Assembly (NCBI RefSeq): GCF_023145695.1
Contig: NZ_JAJHVV010000009.1
Coordinates: forward strand, 166,862 to 230,861
Direction: 5' to 3'
DNA: 64,000 nt
DNA from: Vibrio amylolyticus
GTDB lineage: Bacteria; Pseudomonadota; Gammaproteobacteria; Enterobacterales; Vibrionaceae
Shown here: piece after piece, positions 9,481 through 18,502 of the stretch
How positions within the stretch are numbered: position 1 is the first letter of the stretch
Layout of the letters: each line of letters starts with the position of its first letter
Position numbers and translations under genes: made by a program
The notes under the pieces: model-generated
Told to the model about the DNA's origin: nothing
Database searches by the model: none
What the model saw: the letters and a program-made list of their open reading frames with translations, nothing else

Positions 9481-9506
9481 AATGCCCCTAGATTGGGGCA
9501 TTTTTT
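9481..9506 (+). terminator. Terminator-like hairpin in a divergent intergenic gap
   Basis: AATGCCCC (9481-9488) pairs with GGGGCATT (9495-9502) over six bases and runs into a T-tract on the plus strand. It lies between two divergent genes, where no upstream plus-strand gene exists. It may insulate the DUF1330 gene from antisense or spurious transcription, or end a short plus-strand RNA. The rest of 9442-9719 shows nothing else. Confidence 0.6.
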
Positions 9507-9719
9507 GATTGTTGATACTTCCTGTATCCGTAGACAAGTCCTATCTGCAGCACCTTTACGGAAAGCCAGATCATCGATATCTCCAGTGTGGTATCACCCA
9601 TTATACTAGCACGGCATATGTATCGTGATAATAGTTCCATTTACAAAATGAATAGTTAGCCCGATTTATATCCAAATAACACCTATACTCATTGGGGTAT
9701 TTATCAATAGGAGTTGAAG

Positions 9720-10025
9720 ATGTCTGTTTATTATTCGGTTGTGGAAGTGACCCCAACCAGTGAAGAGTGGATACCTAGTTATATAGAGCAGGTCACGCAG
9801 ATAGTTGCAAAACATGGTGGGAAGTATCTTGCGCGAACAGGGAGTCACCAACAAATGGAAGGCGATCGAGAGAGCGCAGCGTTATGTGTGATTATCGAGT
9901 GGCCATCGAAAGAAGCTGCAGTAGGATTGATGGAAGACCCTGCTTATGCACCGCATTTTAAAGCGCGTAGTGAAGGCGCTGTGAATCATCATATTTTTGT
10001 TGAAGGTAAGGATGATTTTGCTTAA
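9720..10025 (+). CDS. DUF1330 family protein
   Basis: This 101-residue protein shows the small ferredoxin-like DUF1330 fold signature. It has an N-terminal YYSVVEVTPTSEEW strand and helix, the central HGGKYLARTGSHQQMEG segment, and VIIEWPSKEAAVGLMEDPAYAP with a C-terminal short tail. A TTG in the same frame at 9714 is possible, but ATG 9720 has AGGAG six bases upstream. Family members are often found as single small cytoplasmic proteins of unknown function. It is monocistronic, with its own terminator. Confidence 0.85.
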   Translation: MSVYYSVVEVTPTSEEWIPSYIEQVTQIVAKHGGKYLARTGSHQQMEGDRESAALCVIIEWPSKEAAVGLMEDPAYAPHFKARSEGAVNHHIFVEGKDDFA

Positions 10026-10048
10026 AGATAATACGGTAAAATACAGTT

Positions 10049-10077
10049 GCCCTAGCTTAACGCTGGGGCGTTTTTTT
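10049..10077 (+). terminator. Rho-independent terminator after DUF1330 gene
   Basis: GCCCTAGC (10049-10056) pairs with GCTGGGGC (10062-10069), including one G-T pair, and is followed by seven T residues after one G. Confidence 0.85.
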
Positions 10078-10346
10078 GTGACTTGAGCCTTGTCTCAATT
10101 GTTGCGTTGTCATACAAGATCCAGTTACAATCCGCACATCCCATCTTTAGGAGTCTACGCCCATATGAATAACTAATACCTGTCATCCATTCACACAATA
10201 TTTTTGGATCCACAGGGTTAGTAGGCGTAGCTTTTAGCTCAGATCGAGCGAATTTTTCTACCTATTGCAATATGAAGAGTACATGTTGAGCATGATACAT
10301 AGGCACAGTTCTATCTGTTATTACTCTCTCTATTGCTACGTCTTAC

Positions 10347-10365
10347 GCCCCTGTTTACAGGAGGC
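10347..10365 (+). promoter_or_regulatory. Hairpin that buries the ABC-F Shine-Dalgarno sequence
   Basis: GCCCCTG (10347-10353) can pair with CAGGAGGC (10358-10365) over a TTTA loop with a single bulged A. The AGGAGG ribosome site at 10359-10364 lies entirely in the 3' arm, six bases before the ATG at 10371. This would lower translation initiation unless the stem is opened. ABC-F genes are often controlled by leader attenuation. The remaining gap (10078-10346) shows only a distant CTACGCC/GGCGTAG pair and nothing else clear. Confidence 0.5.
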
Positions 10366-10370
10366 AACTT

Positions 10371-11966
10371 ATGCCACAAGACCATATAAAATCGATACGA
10401 CCGCTGATACAAGCAAACAATCTTAGTTACCAGTTTGATAATGGAGAAACTCTATTTAGGGATATTTCCTGCACATTAACCCATCGTCGAGTTGGGTTAG
10501 TTGGGCGAAATGGGGTTGGGAAATCCATGTTAACCTCTTTGCTCATTAAGCAGGAATTACCGGCCACAGGTAACGTGCTATTGAACGCTAAAACAGCCAG
10601 TTATAGTCAACTTCCTTCTGAGCTATTAACCGGTGATATAACCATTGCTCAATTTTTAAAACTTGATCTCATTATTCGCGCTATTGAGCACATCGAGCAG
10701 GGGGAATGTGACACTGAGTTATTCTCATTGGTAGGAGATAATTGGACAGCCAAGCAAGATTTAGAGCAGCAATTGATATCGCTAGAGTTACCGGCTGATG
10801 TCCACTTTCGTTGCCAGTTGTTGAGTGGTGGGCAGCTGGCAAGACTTCGATTATGGCAGCTGTTTACTTCAGACGCAGATCTATTGGTGTTAGATGAACC
10901 TTCTAACCATTTAGACTCTGAGGGAAAGCATTGGCTATTGAACCAAATAAACCAGTACAAAGGCCACATTCTGCTGATAAGCCATGACAGATTGTTACTT
11001 AGGAAGATGGACCGAATTTGGGAGTTATCAACGCTTGGCTTAACTCAGTATGGAGGGAACTTCGATTTTTATACCCAACAAAAGCAGCAAGAATTTCTCG
11101 CCATTGAACGACAAGCAAATAGTGTTACTAAGCAACAGAAACGATTGGAAGTAGAGGCCCAGAAAAATAGAGAGAAGTTTGAGCAAAGAGCGGCCAAGGG
11201 AATGAAGGAGAGAGCAAAAGGAGGCACACCGAAAATTGTGCTTAACCAACACCGTAGTAAAGCGACGGCTAAGGTCTCGAATCGTATGAAAAATGAGAAT
11301 GGTCGACGTGAACTACTGCAAGAGAAAGCAAGTTCATTACAGGCGAGGCAAGAGCAGTTAAAAGAGCAGAAAATGTACCTTTCAGAGAGTAACCAGCGGT
11401 CAAAAGGCTTGGTATCCATCGTTAATGGACGGCTCCCGTTTGGAAACCAACAATCAATAAATATACAGATTAATAGTTCAATGAAGTTGCACCTTCAAGG
11501 TGGAAATGGCAGCGGTAAATCGACACTGCTTAAAGCTATGTTAGGTCGTGTAGAACCTACAGTTGGCGAGTGGAATATTAATACGCCAATGGTTTATCTA
11601 GATCAGCATTTTGGACTGTTGAAAGATGACCTTTCTTTAATTGAGAGTGTTTGTACGCTTTGCCAAGGTATGCAGCAAAGTGATAGCAGAACACTACTTG
11701 CGGGCATTGGTTTTCGTCGGGATGATGTGCATCGATTAGTCAGTCAGCTAAGTGGTGGGGAAAAAATGAAATTGGCAATGTTGCTTATTAGTCATCAGCC
11801 AGAACAGCCTCTGCTTTTACTTGATGAACCCGATAACCATCTGGATCTCGATTCAAAGAGGATACTAGCAACCGCGTTGAAACAGTATGAAGGTGCATTT
11901 ATCTTGGTTAGCCACGATGAGGACTTTATACAAGAGAGTGGAGTCAACAATACTCTTTCCCTTTAA
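10371..11966 (+). CDS. ABC-F family ATPase, two ATP-binding domains
   Basis: This 531-residue soluble protein has two tandem ABC domains and no membrane segment. Walker A sites are GRNGVGKS at about residues 45-52 and GGNGSGKST at about 378-386. The signature motifs are LLSGGQLARLRLW and LSGGEKMKLAMLL. Walker B sites are LLVLDEPSNHLDSEG and LLLLDEPDNHLDLDS, both with the NHLD switch typical of ABC-F. A highly charged Lys/Glu/Gln-rich linker lies between the domains (about 235-345). ABC-F proteins act on the ribosome, and some protect it from antibiotics that bind near the peptidyl transferase centre. The linker is the part that decides this, and I cannot assign a drug. Translation may be gated by the hairpin in front. 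Confidence 0.88.
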   Translation: MPQDHIKSIRPLIQANNLSYQFDNGETLFRDISCTLTHRRVGLVGRNGVGKSMLTSLLIKQELPATGNVLLNAKTASYSQLPSELLTGDITIAQFLKLDLIIRAIEHIEQGECDTELFSLVGDNWTAKQDLEQQLISLELPADVHFRCQLLSGGQLARLRLWQLFTSDADLLVLDEPSNHLDSEGKHWLLNQINQYKGHILLISHDRLLLRKMDRIWELSTLGLTQYGGNFDFYTQQKQQEFLAIERQANSVTKQQKRLEVEAQKNREKFEQRAAKGMKERAKGGTPKIVLNQHRSKATAKVSNRMKNENGRRELLQEKASSLQARQEQLKEQKMYLSESNQRSKGLVSIVNGRLPFGNQQSINIQINSSMKLHLQGGNGSGKSTLLKAMLGRVEPTVGEWNINTPMVYLDQHFGLLKDDLSLIESVCTLCQGMQQSDSRTLLAGIGFRRDDVHRLVSQLSGGEKMKLAMLLISHQPEQPLLLLDEPDNHLDLDSKRILATALKQYEGAFILVSHDEDFIQESGVNNTLSL

Positions 11967-11992
11967 ACTCAATTGGCAGAGATTGGCTTTAT

Positions 11993-12020
11993 AAAAACGG
12001 CCTCAAAATAAGAGGCCGTT
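11993..12020 (-). terminator. Terminator for the metalloprotease gene
   Basis: AACGGCCTC (11996-12004) pairs exactly with GAGGCCGTT (12012-12020) over seven bases. On the minus strand it is followed by TTTTTAT. It lies between the convergent ABC-F and metalloprotease genes and may serve both. Confidence 0.85.
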
Positions 12021-12039
12021 AAACATAATGGTTAACCTG

Positions 12040-14439
12040 CTACGGTGAGCTAATACTGGTTTCCCCACCAAAGTCATAGCCAGATTTACTGATGTTCGTA
12101 ACGGTGAAAGTGACCCCTTCTCCCTCTGGTATAGAAGGCGAAGTAAAGTTCGTAACGCCACGTCGATTAGTTCTTCCTGATACAGTTTGGCTACCACTAG
12201 ACCATTCCCAACGGGCACTAATATTGGCTCGACGTATTAAGTCGCCACTACCGTTATGGTCTCGAACCTCTGCGGTAACAGTGAAGGTCGCGCCAGAACC
12301 TCCGTCTCCACCATCTCCGCCGTCACTACCACCTCCCCCATTACCTTTACCGTTTCCGCCTTTTGCTTTGGAAACCGAACTATTTTGCATAATAGTCAGG
12401 TTCGCTTTGAGGTCATTAATGGTTGTATCTTCGGTGACGGAAACATTGACGCTATCGCTGTTGGTTGCGCCAAAGTCATCAGTAACGGTCAGTGTTGCAG
12501 TGTAGTTCCCAATAGCTCCATAGGTGTGATTAGGGTTGCTCGCTGAAGAAGCGCTACCATCGCCAAAGTCCCAGCTATAACTAACGATAGAACCATCACT
12601 GTCATTAGAACCTGCACTAGAGAATGAAACAGACTCACCTTGAACGACCGAGCTTGGGTTAACCGATGCTACTGCGACTGGATCGCTGTTAGTGACGCTG
12701 ATAACGACAAAGTCAGAATCATCATTACCATTGCTATCAGTAACTGTTAGAACCACGGTGTAATTGCCAGGCGCAGTGTAAGTATTCGAAGCGGTTGAAC
12801 CTAGGTCAGAGTTACCATCACCGAAGTCCCAATCATAACTGGTGATGGTGGTGCTTTCACCGTTCGCTACCGAGCCACTACCGTCGAAGTTCACCAGTAA
12901 TGGATAACCTCCTGAGGTTGGTGATGCATCGATATTGGCTGTAGGAACTAATACACCACCTGCATCTGGGTAGTTACCTGAGATAGTGTAGTTGCCCAAA
13001 CTGCCGTAGTCGGTGTAGCCCGATGGTGATGAGCTCTGTGGTGAACCAACTCCAACACCTTCAACAGAAAGATAGTAGTCGTCAATCGCTACGGGATAGT
13101 TCACGATGATCGCGGAAAGTGATGGGCTTGGGTTAAAGCTTGCCAGCATCACTCCGTTGGTATCATAAAGCACTACCATAATGTCCAAATTAGGGCTTTC
13201 CACATAAGGCTCTACGGTAATATTAAGATCGCCAGATCCCGACTCTATTCGGTAGAAGTCGATGTCATTAGGGCCTGAAATAATATTGGATATGGCGTTG
13301 AGCGTGACAGTAGATCCATCACTCGTCCCTGTTAATAGCTCTGCACTTGGAAGACCAGTATTACTATCAACCAGTAATTTGGCCCCAAAGCTGTCTATGA
13401 CGGTTAAATCTTGCTCGGTATTATTCGCGCCATAGTAATCCCCTTTACTCCATTGCACGACGGTTTGATCGTAGCCAACCCCCATGATGGGAGCCCAGTC
13501 TAATGTGGTTTCGGTAGCACCATGTCCCCAATAGTAATTGGTTGAAGGGCCGCCATCATGAGAAAGCCCAAGGTTATGCCCAGCTTCATGCGAGGTGGCT
13601 TCGGCTATATTTTTGGCGGAATTAGACAAGTTGTCATAGAAGACAAAAGCTGGCTTGTACCATCCTCTATAGAAAGGGTCACTCCAATAGAAATCAAATA
13701 CACCCACGTAAGCAAAACCACCACAATTACAAGCGTTTGGGCCAGCGGTGAAATCTTCCGTTATGACGACACGAGTGCCGTAAGTAGTATCGGCTTCTAC
13801 ATCGCGCATGATGGCATCAACGCCTGGATCTTGTGTCGTCACATCGACATCAAAGGGGGCGTAATCTTCAGCGACCATCTGCCAGACTTTTTGAATGGCA
13901 GTATGCTCACTGCTGTTAAATGTATTAGGTGAGCCATCTAGATCGAACGGGGTGGCGATGAAGTTGCCGTAATCTTGATTCCATGCAGTATTGGTAATGT
14001 TGGTATCGCCAGTGAAATCGAGGTAAATGACGCGATTTGAGCCTGGACGGCTGTGCAAGAGGAACGTTTGCGAATTAGGAAATGCGCCTTCTGAAACTTC
14101 AACTTCTCCTTCTGATGGAGACGCTAACGTCGGAGCAGGCTCAATGATCAGCATTCGACCCGTTTGATCAATCCATATCGATGGATCTTCACGCAGCATC
14201 TTAATAAATTCCGCGACACTCTTTCCATACCATTTGGCTACATCAGGGAGTTTATTCCCCAATGCCACAATAGCAACTTGCCCTTGCGCTTTTTCTGGAA
14301 GTTCTACATTAGGGAAGGGGGGCCTATCTTCGTTCTTTGCAAAAGCACTTTGAGTGTTGAACAAGGCGAACAAAAGTAGCAGCATAAAGTAAGTGAAAGC
14401 TTTATGGGTATAGCGAGGGTGCGATAAATAACCTGTCAT
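12040..14439 (-). CDS. Secreted zinc metalloprotease (metzincin, reprolysin-like) with two PKD domains
   Basis: The 799-residue protein has a signal peptide (about residues 10-34). The catalytic domain (about 120-360) carries HEAGHNLGLSHD with zinc ligands H284, H288 and H294 and catalytic Glu285. A downstream PIMGVGYD segment fits the Met-turn of metzincins. A pre-peptidase-like beta domain follows (about 390-490). Next come two PKD repeats with YDWDFGDG and YSWDFGDG (about 500-580 and 590-665). A Gly-Asp-rich linker follows (about 690-720) and then a C-terminal Ig-like domain. Such enzymes are secreted and degrade protein, often with the PKD parts binding insoluble substrate. The gene is monocistronic. 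The protease class is firm and the substrate is not known. Confidence 0.88.
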   Translation of the reverse strand: MTGYLSHPRYTHKAFTYFMLLLLFALFNTQSAFAKNEDRPPFPNVELPEKAQGQVAIVALGNKLPDVAKWYGKSVAEFIKMLREDPSIWIDQTGRMLIIEPAPTLASPSEGEVEVSEGAFPNSQTFLLHSRPGSNRVIYLDFTGDTNITNTAWNQDYGNFIATPFDLDGSPNTFNSSEHTAIQKVWQMVAEDYAPFDVDVTTQDPGVDAIMRDVEADTTYGTRVVITEDFTAGPNACNCGGFAYVGVFDFYWSDPFYRGWYKPAFVFYDNLSNSAKNIAEATSHEAGHNLGLSHDGGPSTNYYWGHGATETTLDWAPIMGVGYDQTVVQWSKGDYYGANNTEQDLTVIDSFGAKLLVDSNTGLPSAELLTGTSDGSTVTLNAISNIISGPNDIDFYRIESGSGDLNITVEPYVESPNLDIMVVLYDTNGVMLASFNPSPSLSAIIVNYPVAIDDYYLSVEGVGVGSPQSSSPSGYTDYGSLGNYTISGNYPDAGGVLVPTANIDASPTSGGYPLLVNFDGSGSVANGESTTITSYDWDFGDGNSDLGSTASNTYTAPGNYTVVLTVTDSNGNDDSDFVVISVTNSDPVAVASVNPSSVVQGESVSFSSAGSNDSDGSIVSYSWDFGDGSASSASNPNHTYGAIGNYTATLTVTDDFGATNSDSVNVSVTEDTTINDLKANLTIMQNSSVSKAKGGNGKGNGGGGSDGGDGGDGGSGATFTVTAEVRDHNGSGDLIRRANISARWEWSSGSQTVSGRTNRRGVTNFTSPSIPEGEGVTFTVTNISKSGYDFGGETSISSP

Positions 14440-14693
14440 AACAACGTCCTAGTTAATACTGGTTGTAGTAAGGAGCAAGCCAACGTTATTTTAATATTTT
14501 GTATCCATTAATTTTAGTAGAAAACGGAGCGTTTTGAGCTTTATTTGATAGTTTTATCATTAGAGTGAGGGGGGTAGAGATGAAATAGATAAACACTTGA
14601 CCTGTCTAGTGCTTTATAGTTTAAGGTGTTGGCACTAACAAAGGCTATCGAATGTGAGCACACTAAAACTGGCTTTGAATAATAAGGGTGAAA

Positions 14694-15761
14694 ATGAGTA
14701 CTGAAATCGAACCAAAAACATTAATGCCATCCTCCTTATCTCAACTAGGGTGGCGTCCATTCTTTCAACAACAACTGACGCTTGATGAGTTTACAGAATT
14801 TTCTATTGGTCGAATTATTGAACATCACCGAAGCGGTGTTGTTGTGATGAGTGATCAAGGTCAATTCAGTCTTACTCAAACACCTAGCGGTGAGCGCGTC
14901 TGCGTAGGTGACTGGGTGTTATTTGATGATTCCAAACGGCTCGTTAGAGGTTTAGAACGTCAGTCGGTGTTTCAACGTAAGTCACCGGGCTCAAAGCTTG
15001 ATACACAGTTAATTGCCGCAAATATCGACAGTGTATTTATTGTTTGTTCATTGAATGACGATTTTAACCTTAGTCGAATTGAGCGTTACCTTGCGATCGC
15101 GAAAGAGGCCGATGTTGAGCCTGTCATCATTTTAACCAAAGCGGATTTATGCGCTGATGTTGAAGATAAACGACAAAATGTTCAATCACTTGACCCGCTT
15201 CTAATAGTGCATGCGGTTAACGCCCTAGACGGTGATCATTTAGCTGAGCTGAGTCATTACTGTAAAACGAATAAGACTATCGCGTTTTTGGGTTCATCGG
15301 GTGTTGGAAAATCGACATTAGTGAACGGATTAATGGGGGCGAATGTCATGGACACTGGCGCCATTCGAGAAGATGACAGTAAAGGCCGACATACGACAAC
15401 CTATCGTGCGATTAAGTGGTTACCTCAGGGAGGCCTATTGATGGATACGCCGGGAATGCGAGAGCTACAACTCAGTGACTGTGAACAAGGTGTCAGTGAG
15501 ACGTTTGGAGAAATCACTGTGTTGGCCGAACAGTGCCGATTCGGTGATTGTAGCCACCACTCAGAACCCGGTTGCGCAATTCAAGCCGCATTGAACGATG
15601 GCACACTCGAAGAGCGCCGCTTTATCAGCTACCAAAAGTTGATGAAAGAACAAGCATTTAATAGCTCGTCATTGGCTGAGAAAAGAGCCAAAGACAAAGC
15701 CTTTGGTAAAATGGTGAACAGCGTTCAAAGTGAGGCTAGATACCGTAAAAAAGGTCAATAG
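14694..15761 (+). CDS. rsgA: RsgA-like ribosome small subunit-dependent GTPase
   Basis: This 355-residue circularly permuted GTPase carries G motifs in the order G4-G1-G3, namely TKAD (about residue 153), GSSGVGKST (about 202-210) and DTPGMRE (about 248-254). An N-terminal OB-fold (about 30-95) and a C-terminal zinc finger with Cys-x6-Cys-x-His-x6-Cys spacing (CRFGDCSHHSEPGC) complete the RsgA/YjeQ layout. RsgA releases RbfA and helps late 30S maturation. The usual rsgA neighbours (orn, psd) are absent and the protein is a diverged, stand-alone member, so it may be a second paralogue. A GTG at 14688 is in frame, but ATG 14694 has AAGGGTG just upstream. Confidence 0.82.
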   Translation: MSTEIEPKTLMPSSLSQLGWRPFFQQQLTLDEFTEFSIGRIIEHHRSGVVVMSDQGQFSLTQTPSGERVCVGDWVLFDDSKRLVRGLERQSVFQRKSPGSKLDTQLIAANIDSVFIVCSLNDDFNLSRIERYLAIAKEADVEPVIILTKADLCADVEDKRQNVQSLDPLLIVHAVNALDGDHLAELSHYCKTNKTIAFLGSSGVGKSTLVNGLMGANVMDTGAIREDDSKGRHTTTYRAIKWLPQGGLLMDTPGMRELQLSDCEQGVSETFGEITVLAEQCRFGDCSHHSEPGCAIQAALNDGTLEERRFISYQKLMKEQAFNSSSLAEKRAKDKAFGKMVNSVQSEARYRKKGQ

Positions 15762-15990
15762 TCTCCAATCGTCACATTGTTAATACGCTTTACTATCGAA
15801 CCTAATAATGCACGCTAATTAAAAAACGCGAACTCGTGATTCCTTGTCTAGAATCTAAATTAATGCTTCAAAGATGGAACTAGTAATTAGATCGAATAGA
15901 GGCAAATGCTGGGCTTTGAAAGTGAAATGTCACCCACTAAGTGCATCAGAGTGCAATAATGACGAGAACAAAGGCAAGGATACGAGCTAA

Positions 15991-16401
15991 ATGCAGACGA
16001 GTAACCATATAGATGCATCGGACGTAAGTATAGAAACTAATGAGGCTGATATCGCTACGCCTGTTTGGGATAAGGACCAAGCGATGCATAGAGTTGGTGA
16101 CAGTGATGAGTTCATGGTGCTCATCGCCAACAGCTTTCTAGGGTCCGTAGATTCACAGGTTGAGAATCTAACTCGCGCACTAGAAAATGGCGATATGGGT
16201 GCCGCTAGAAATGAGTTTCACGCCTTTAAAGGTGTAGCAGGAAACATCAGTGCCATTGAACTTATGAACAACGCGAGTGAGTTAGAGGTGCTAGCGAAAG
16301 AACAAGATAGGCAAAAGATCAGTGAGAAATTACCTGAGTTTGAGCGTAAGTTAGCAGCGCTAATAGTGGTACTCAATGAATACATCGCTGAGGTGGGGTA
16401 G
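15991..16401 (+). CDS. HPt domain protein
   Basis: This 136-residue protein is made of one histidine phosphotransfer four-helix bundle (about residues 35-130). The motif FHAFKGVAGNISA places the phospho-accepting His at residue 77. The N-terminal 30 residues are acidic and poorly conserved. HPt proteins relay phosphate between a hybrid sensor kinase and a response regulator, but no kinase or regulator is nearby, so the partner must be elsewhere. The upstream GGCAAGGA lies rather far from the ATG. The 229-base gap in front holds nothing clear. Confidence 0.8.
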   Translation: MQTSNHIDASDVSIETNEADIATPVWDKDQAMHRVGDSDEFMVLIANSFLGSVDSQVENLTRALENGDMGAARNEFHAFKGVAGNISAIELMNNASELEVLAKEQDRQKISEKLPEFERKLAALIVVLNEYIAEVG

Positions 16402-16577
16402 ATGAAAATTTAGTCCTATATTGTTTCCCGCCTGAGATTCATAGTGTCGATTAAAATGTTGACTCTGGATTACAGCTGTAGCTATTGAGTACGTACCTGG
16501 TTTTATAATTGGAAATATGTGGCAGAAAATGAAGTGTTTAATAAGCCAGATTTAGAAGAGAGTTGGGGGAGGACAAA

Positions 16578-16605
16578 TAAAAAACCGCCAATAAACTATT
16601 GGCGG
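16578..16605 (-). terminator. Terminator for the old yellow enzyme gene
   Basis: CCGCCAATA (16585-16593) pairs exactly with TATTGGCGG (16597-16605) across three bases. The minus strand continues into a T-run. It is placed about 50 bases after the stop of the leftward NemA-like gene. Confidence 0.88.
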
Positions 16606-16657
16606 CAAAGTGAAACAGGCAGGAACGTTTCTGAAATTTAGTTAAGGAATCATATCT

Positions 16658-17698
16658 TTACACTAACGACATCAGCATCTCATCAGAGTACTCAATGAGG
16701 TCATCACCAGATTTGACCTTGGCAACGTAGTCTGGGTTTGCAATCAGTGGACGGCCAATAGCAAGCAGATCAAACTTGTTTGCTCCGATGGCTTCACTGC
16801 CAGATTCCGCTGTGTAACTACCTACGCCAACGAGTGTTTTAGAGTAGTTAGATCGAATATATTCCGAAGCGCTACCATCTAGATAGTCAAAGGTCATGGA
16901 GTCATCGAAGATTCCAACGTGTAAGTAGGCTAATTCACGTTTTTCTAATTCTGAAAGAAGAAGATCAAATACTGCACGATCACGTTTATCAGTGTCGATG
17001 TGAGCATAGGCCCCTGGTGATATGCGAAGGGCGGTACGATCTTCCCCGATTCGATGGCTAATGGCATCAATAACAGCGAGTGGGAATCGAACCATATTTT
17101 CAATACTGCCACCAAATTCATCCTCACGAACGTTACTGCTGTAATGCAGGAATTGATCAATGAGGTAGCCATTTGCACCATGAATCTCAACGCCATCAAA
17201 ACCCGCGTCTATAGCGTTTGCTGCTGCTTGGCTATAATCAGCAACAAGTTGATCAATCTCTTCTTTTGAGGCTGCTTTTGGAACGGTGTAGGTAAGTTCA
17301 CGCATTCTAGGAACGGAGCCTTCAATCCCTAAAGCAGAAGGCGCAAGCACAAACTCACCGTCAAAGAAGTGGGGGTGGGCTACTCGGCCTGTGTGCCAAA
17401 GTTGGGCAAAAATCTTACCACCATTTTGATGAACGGCACTGGTCACTTTCTTCCAACCCGTAATTTGTTCTGCAGTAAATAGGCCCGGAGTGTTTGGGTA
17501 GCCTTGGCCATCAGGGCGAATAATAACGGCTTCAGAAATAATCAGTCCAGTATCAGCACGGCGAGCATAGTAATCCGCCATTGCTTGGGTTGGAATAAGA
17601 TTCTCATCAGCCATGCAGCGTGTTAGCGGCGCCATAAGAATTCGGTTTTGCAGAGTAATAGTACTGTTTAGATCAAGCGGTTGAAATAGGTTTTCCAT
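16658..17698 (-). CDS. nemA: Old yellow enzyme family NADPH/FMN alkene reductase (NemA-like)
   Basis: This 346-residue TIM-barrel flavoprotein starts MENLFQPLDLNSTITLQNRILMAPLTRC, with the FMN-binding MAPLTR segment. It shows FAQLWHTGRVAHP and the active-site GVEIHGANGYLIDQFL motif, where the His-x-x-Asn pair binds the substrate carbonyl. OYE proteins reduce electrophilic alkenes, N-ethylmaleimide and nitro compounds with NADPH. A longer upstream frame is discarded because ATG 17698 gives the family start. It is divergent from a TetR regulator (17841) with three palindromes between them, so it should be induced by reactive electrophiles. The E. coli nemA/nemR pair is the closest model. Confidence 0.88.
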   Translation of the reverse strand: MENLFQPLDLNSTITLQNRILMAPLTRCMADENLIPTQAMADYYARRADTGLIISEAVIIRPDGQGYPNTPGLFTAEQITGWKKVTSAVHQNGGKIFAQLWHTGRVAHPHFFDGEFVLAPSALGIEGSVPRMRELTYTVPKAASKEEIDQLVADYSQAAANAIDAGFDGVEIHGANGYLIDQFLHYSSNVREDEFGGSIENMVRFPLAVIDAISHRIGEDRTALRISPGAYAHIDTDKRDRAVFDLLLSELEKRELAYLHVGIFDDSMTFDYLDGSASEYIRSNYSKTLVGVGSYTAESGSEAIGANKFDLLAIGRPLIANPDYVAKVKSGDDLIEYSDEMLMSLV

Positions 17699-17730
17699 GC
17701 TGAGCCTTCTGTGATTTAGGTATCTGTTTC

Positions 17731-17797
17731 TTGAATGACCATTCAAATTAGATCAACTTGAACGATCATTCAAGTTCTTTTTTGAACAATCATTCAA
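17731..17797. promoter_or_regulatory. Three tandem TetR-type operators
   Basis: Three 16-base palindromes of the form TTGAAyNAtCATTCAA stand in a row: TTGAATGACCATTCAA (17731-17746), TTGAACGATCATTCAA (17758-17773) and TTGAACAATCATTCAA (17782-17797). The spacing is 27 and 24 bases. They fill the gap between nemA and the divergent TetR gene. The last one overlaps a possible -35 (TTGAAC), with GATAAT about 15 bases downstream. The design predicts cooperative repression of both genes by the TetR neighbour. Confidence 0.88.
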
Positions 17798-17840
17798 AAT
17801 GGGATAATATGAAATGCAATTACCCAATGAGAGAGTCAAT

Positions 17841-18419
17841 ATGCGCAGTGCCGAGTTTGATCGCGAAAAAGTGTTACGGTCAGCCATGGATGCCTTTATT
17901 AGCAAAGGCTACAGTAAAACCAGCATGCAAGATTTAAAAAAAGCCACGGGGCTGCATCCGGGCTCAATCTACTGTGCATTTGAAAACAAACGTGGCTTGC
18001 TTGTTGCAGCTTTAGAGCACTACCGTTCAGAAAGAAACAACGAGTTTAATATGCTGTTCGACAGTAAAGAATCGGTTATGGAAGGCTTAGAACTCTATCT
18101 TGATGGAGTTGTGGCCGAGTGTGAAAGCGCTCAGATTAAACAGTGTCTGTTGCAAAAAGCCATGAGTGAACTTGCTGACCAAGACGAAGAAGTTGAAGGT
18201 ATTATTAGCAACATGCTCAATGACTGGCAACACGCCTTTACCGACAAACTGAACCAAGCACAGTTGAACAAAGAGATTTCATCAGAGAGAGATTGTGAGG
18301 AGCTATCTCAGTTTCTTGTGATGGGAATCTATGGTATTCGCACGTTTTCTTATACCAATCCAGAGAAGGGTGCATTGGCTCGCCTAAGTAAACAGCTTCT
18401 CAATTACGTTAAAGGATAG
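17841..18419 (+). CDS. TetR/AcrR family transcriptional regulator
   Basis: This 192-residue regulator has an N-terminal TetR helix-turn-helix (about residues 8-55, AMDAFISKGYSKTSMQDLKKATGLHPGSIYCAFENKRGLL) and a TetR_C-like ligand domain. Several Cys residues in the ligand part (ECESAQIKQCLLQKAM near residue 95, and RDCEEL) could sense electrophiles, as in NemR. That is inference. ATG 17814 is also in frame, but 17841 has a GAGAG site and the family length. It most likely represses nemA and itself through the tandem palindromes. Confidence 0.88.
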   Translation: MRSAEFDREKVLRSAMDAFISKGYSKTSMQDLKKATGLHPGSIYCAFENKRGLLVAALEHYRSERNNEFNMLFDSKESVMEGLELYLDGVVAECESAQIKQCLLQKAMSELADQDEEVEGIISNMLNDWQHAFTDKLNQAQLNKEISSERDCEELSQFLVMGIYGIRTFSYTNPEKGALARLSKQLLNYVKG

Positions 18420-18502
18420 AGAGTTTATTCATGGTGTGGAATTTTTAGATAGCCCTGCAGCAAATACATGCTTGGCTCTAATTTAAGCAAAGGACGCTTT
18501 AC

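Noticed and set aside
10155..10230. CTACGCC/GGCGTAG pair as ABC-F leader structure
   Set aside because: The seven-base arms are 62 bases apart, and chance occurrence is likely.
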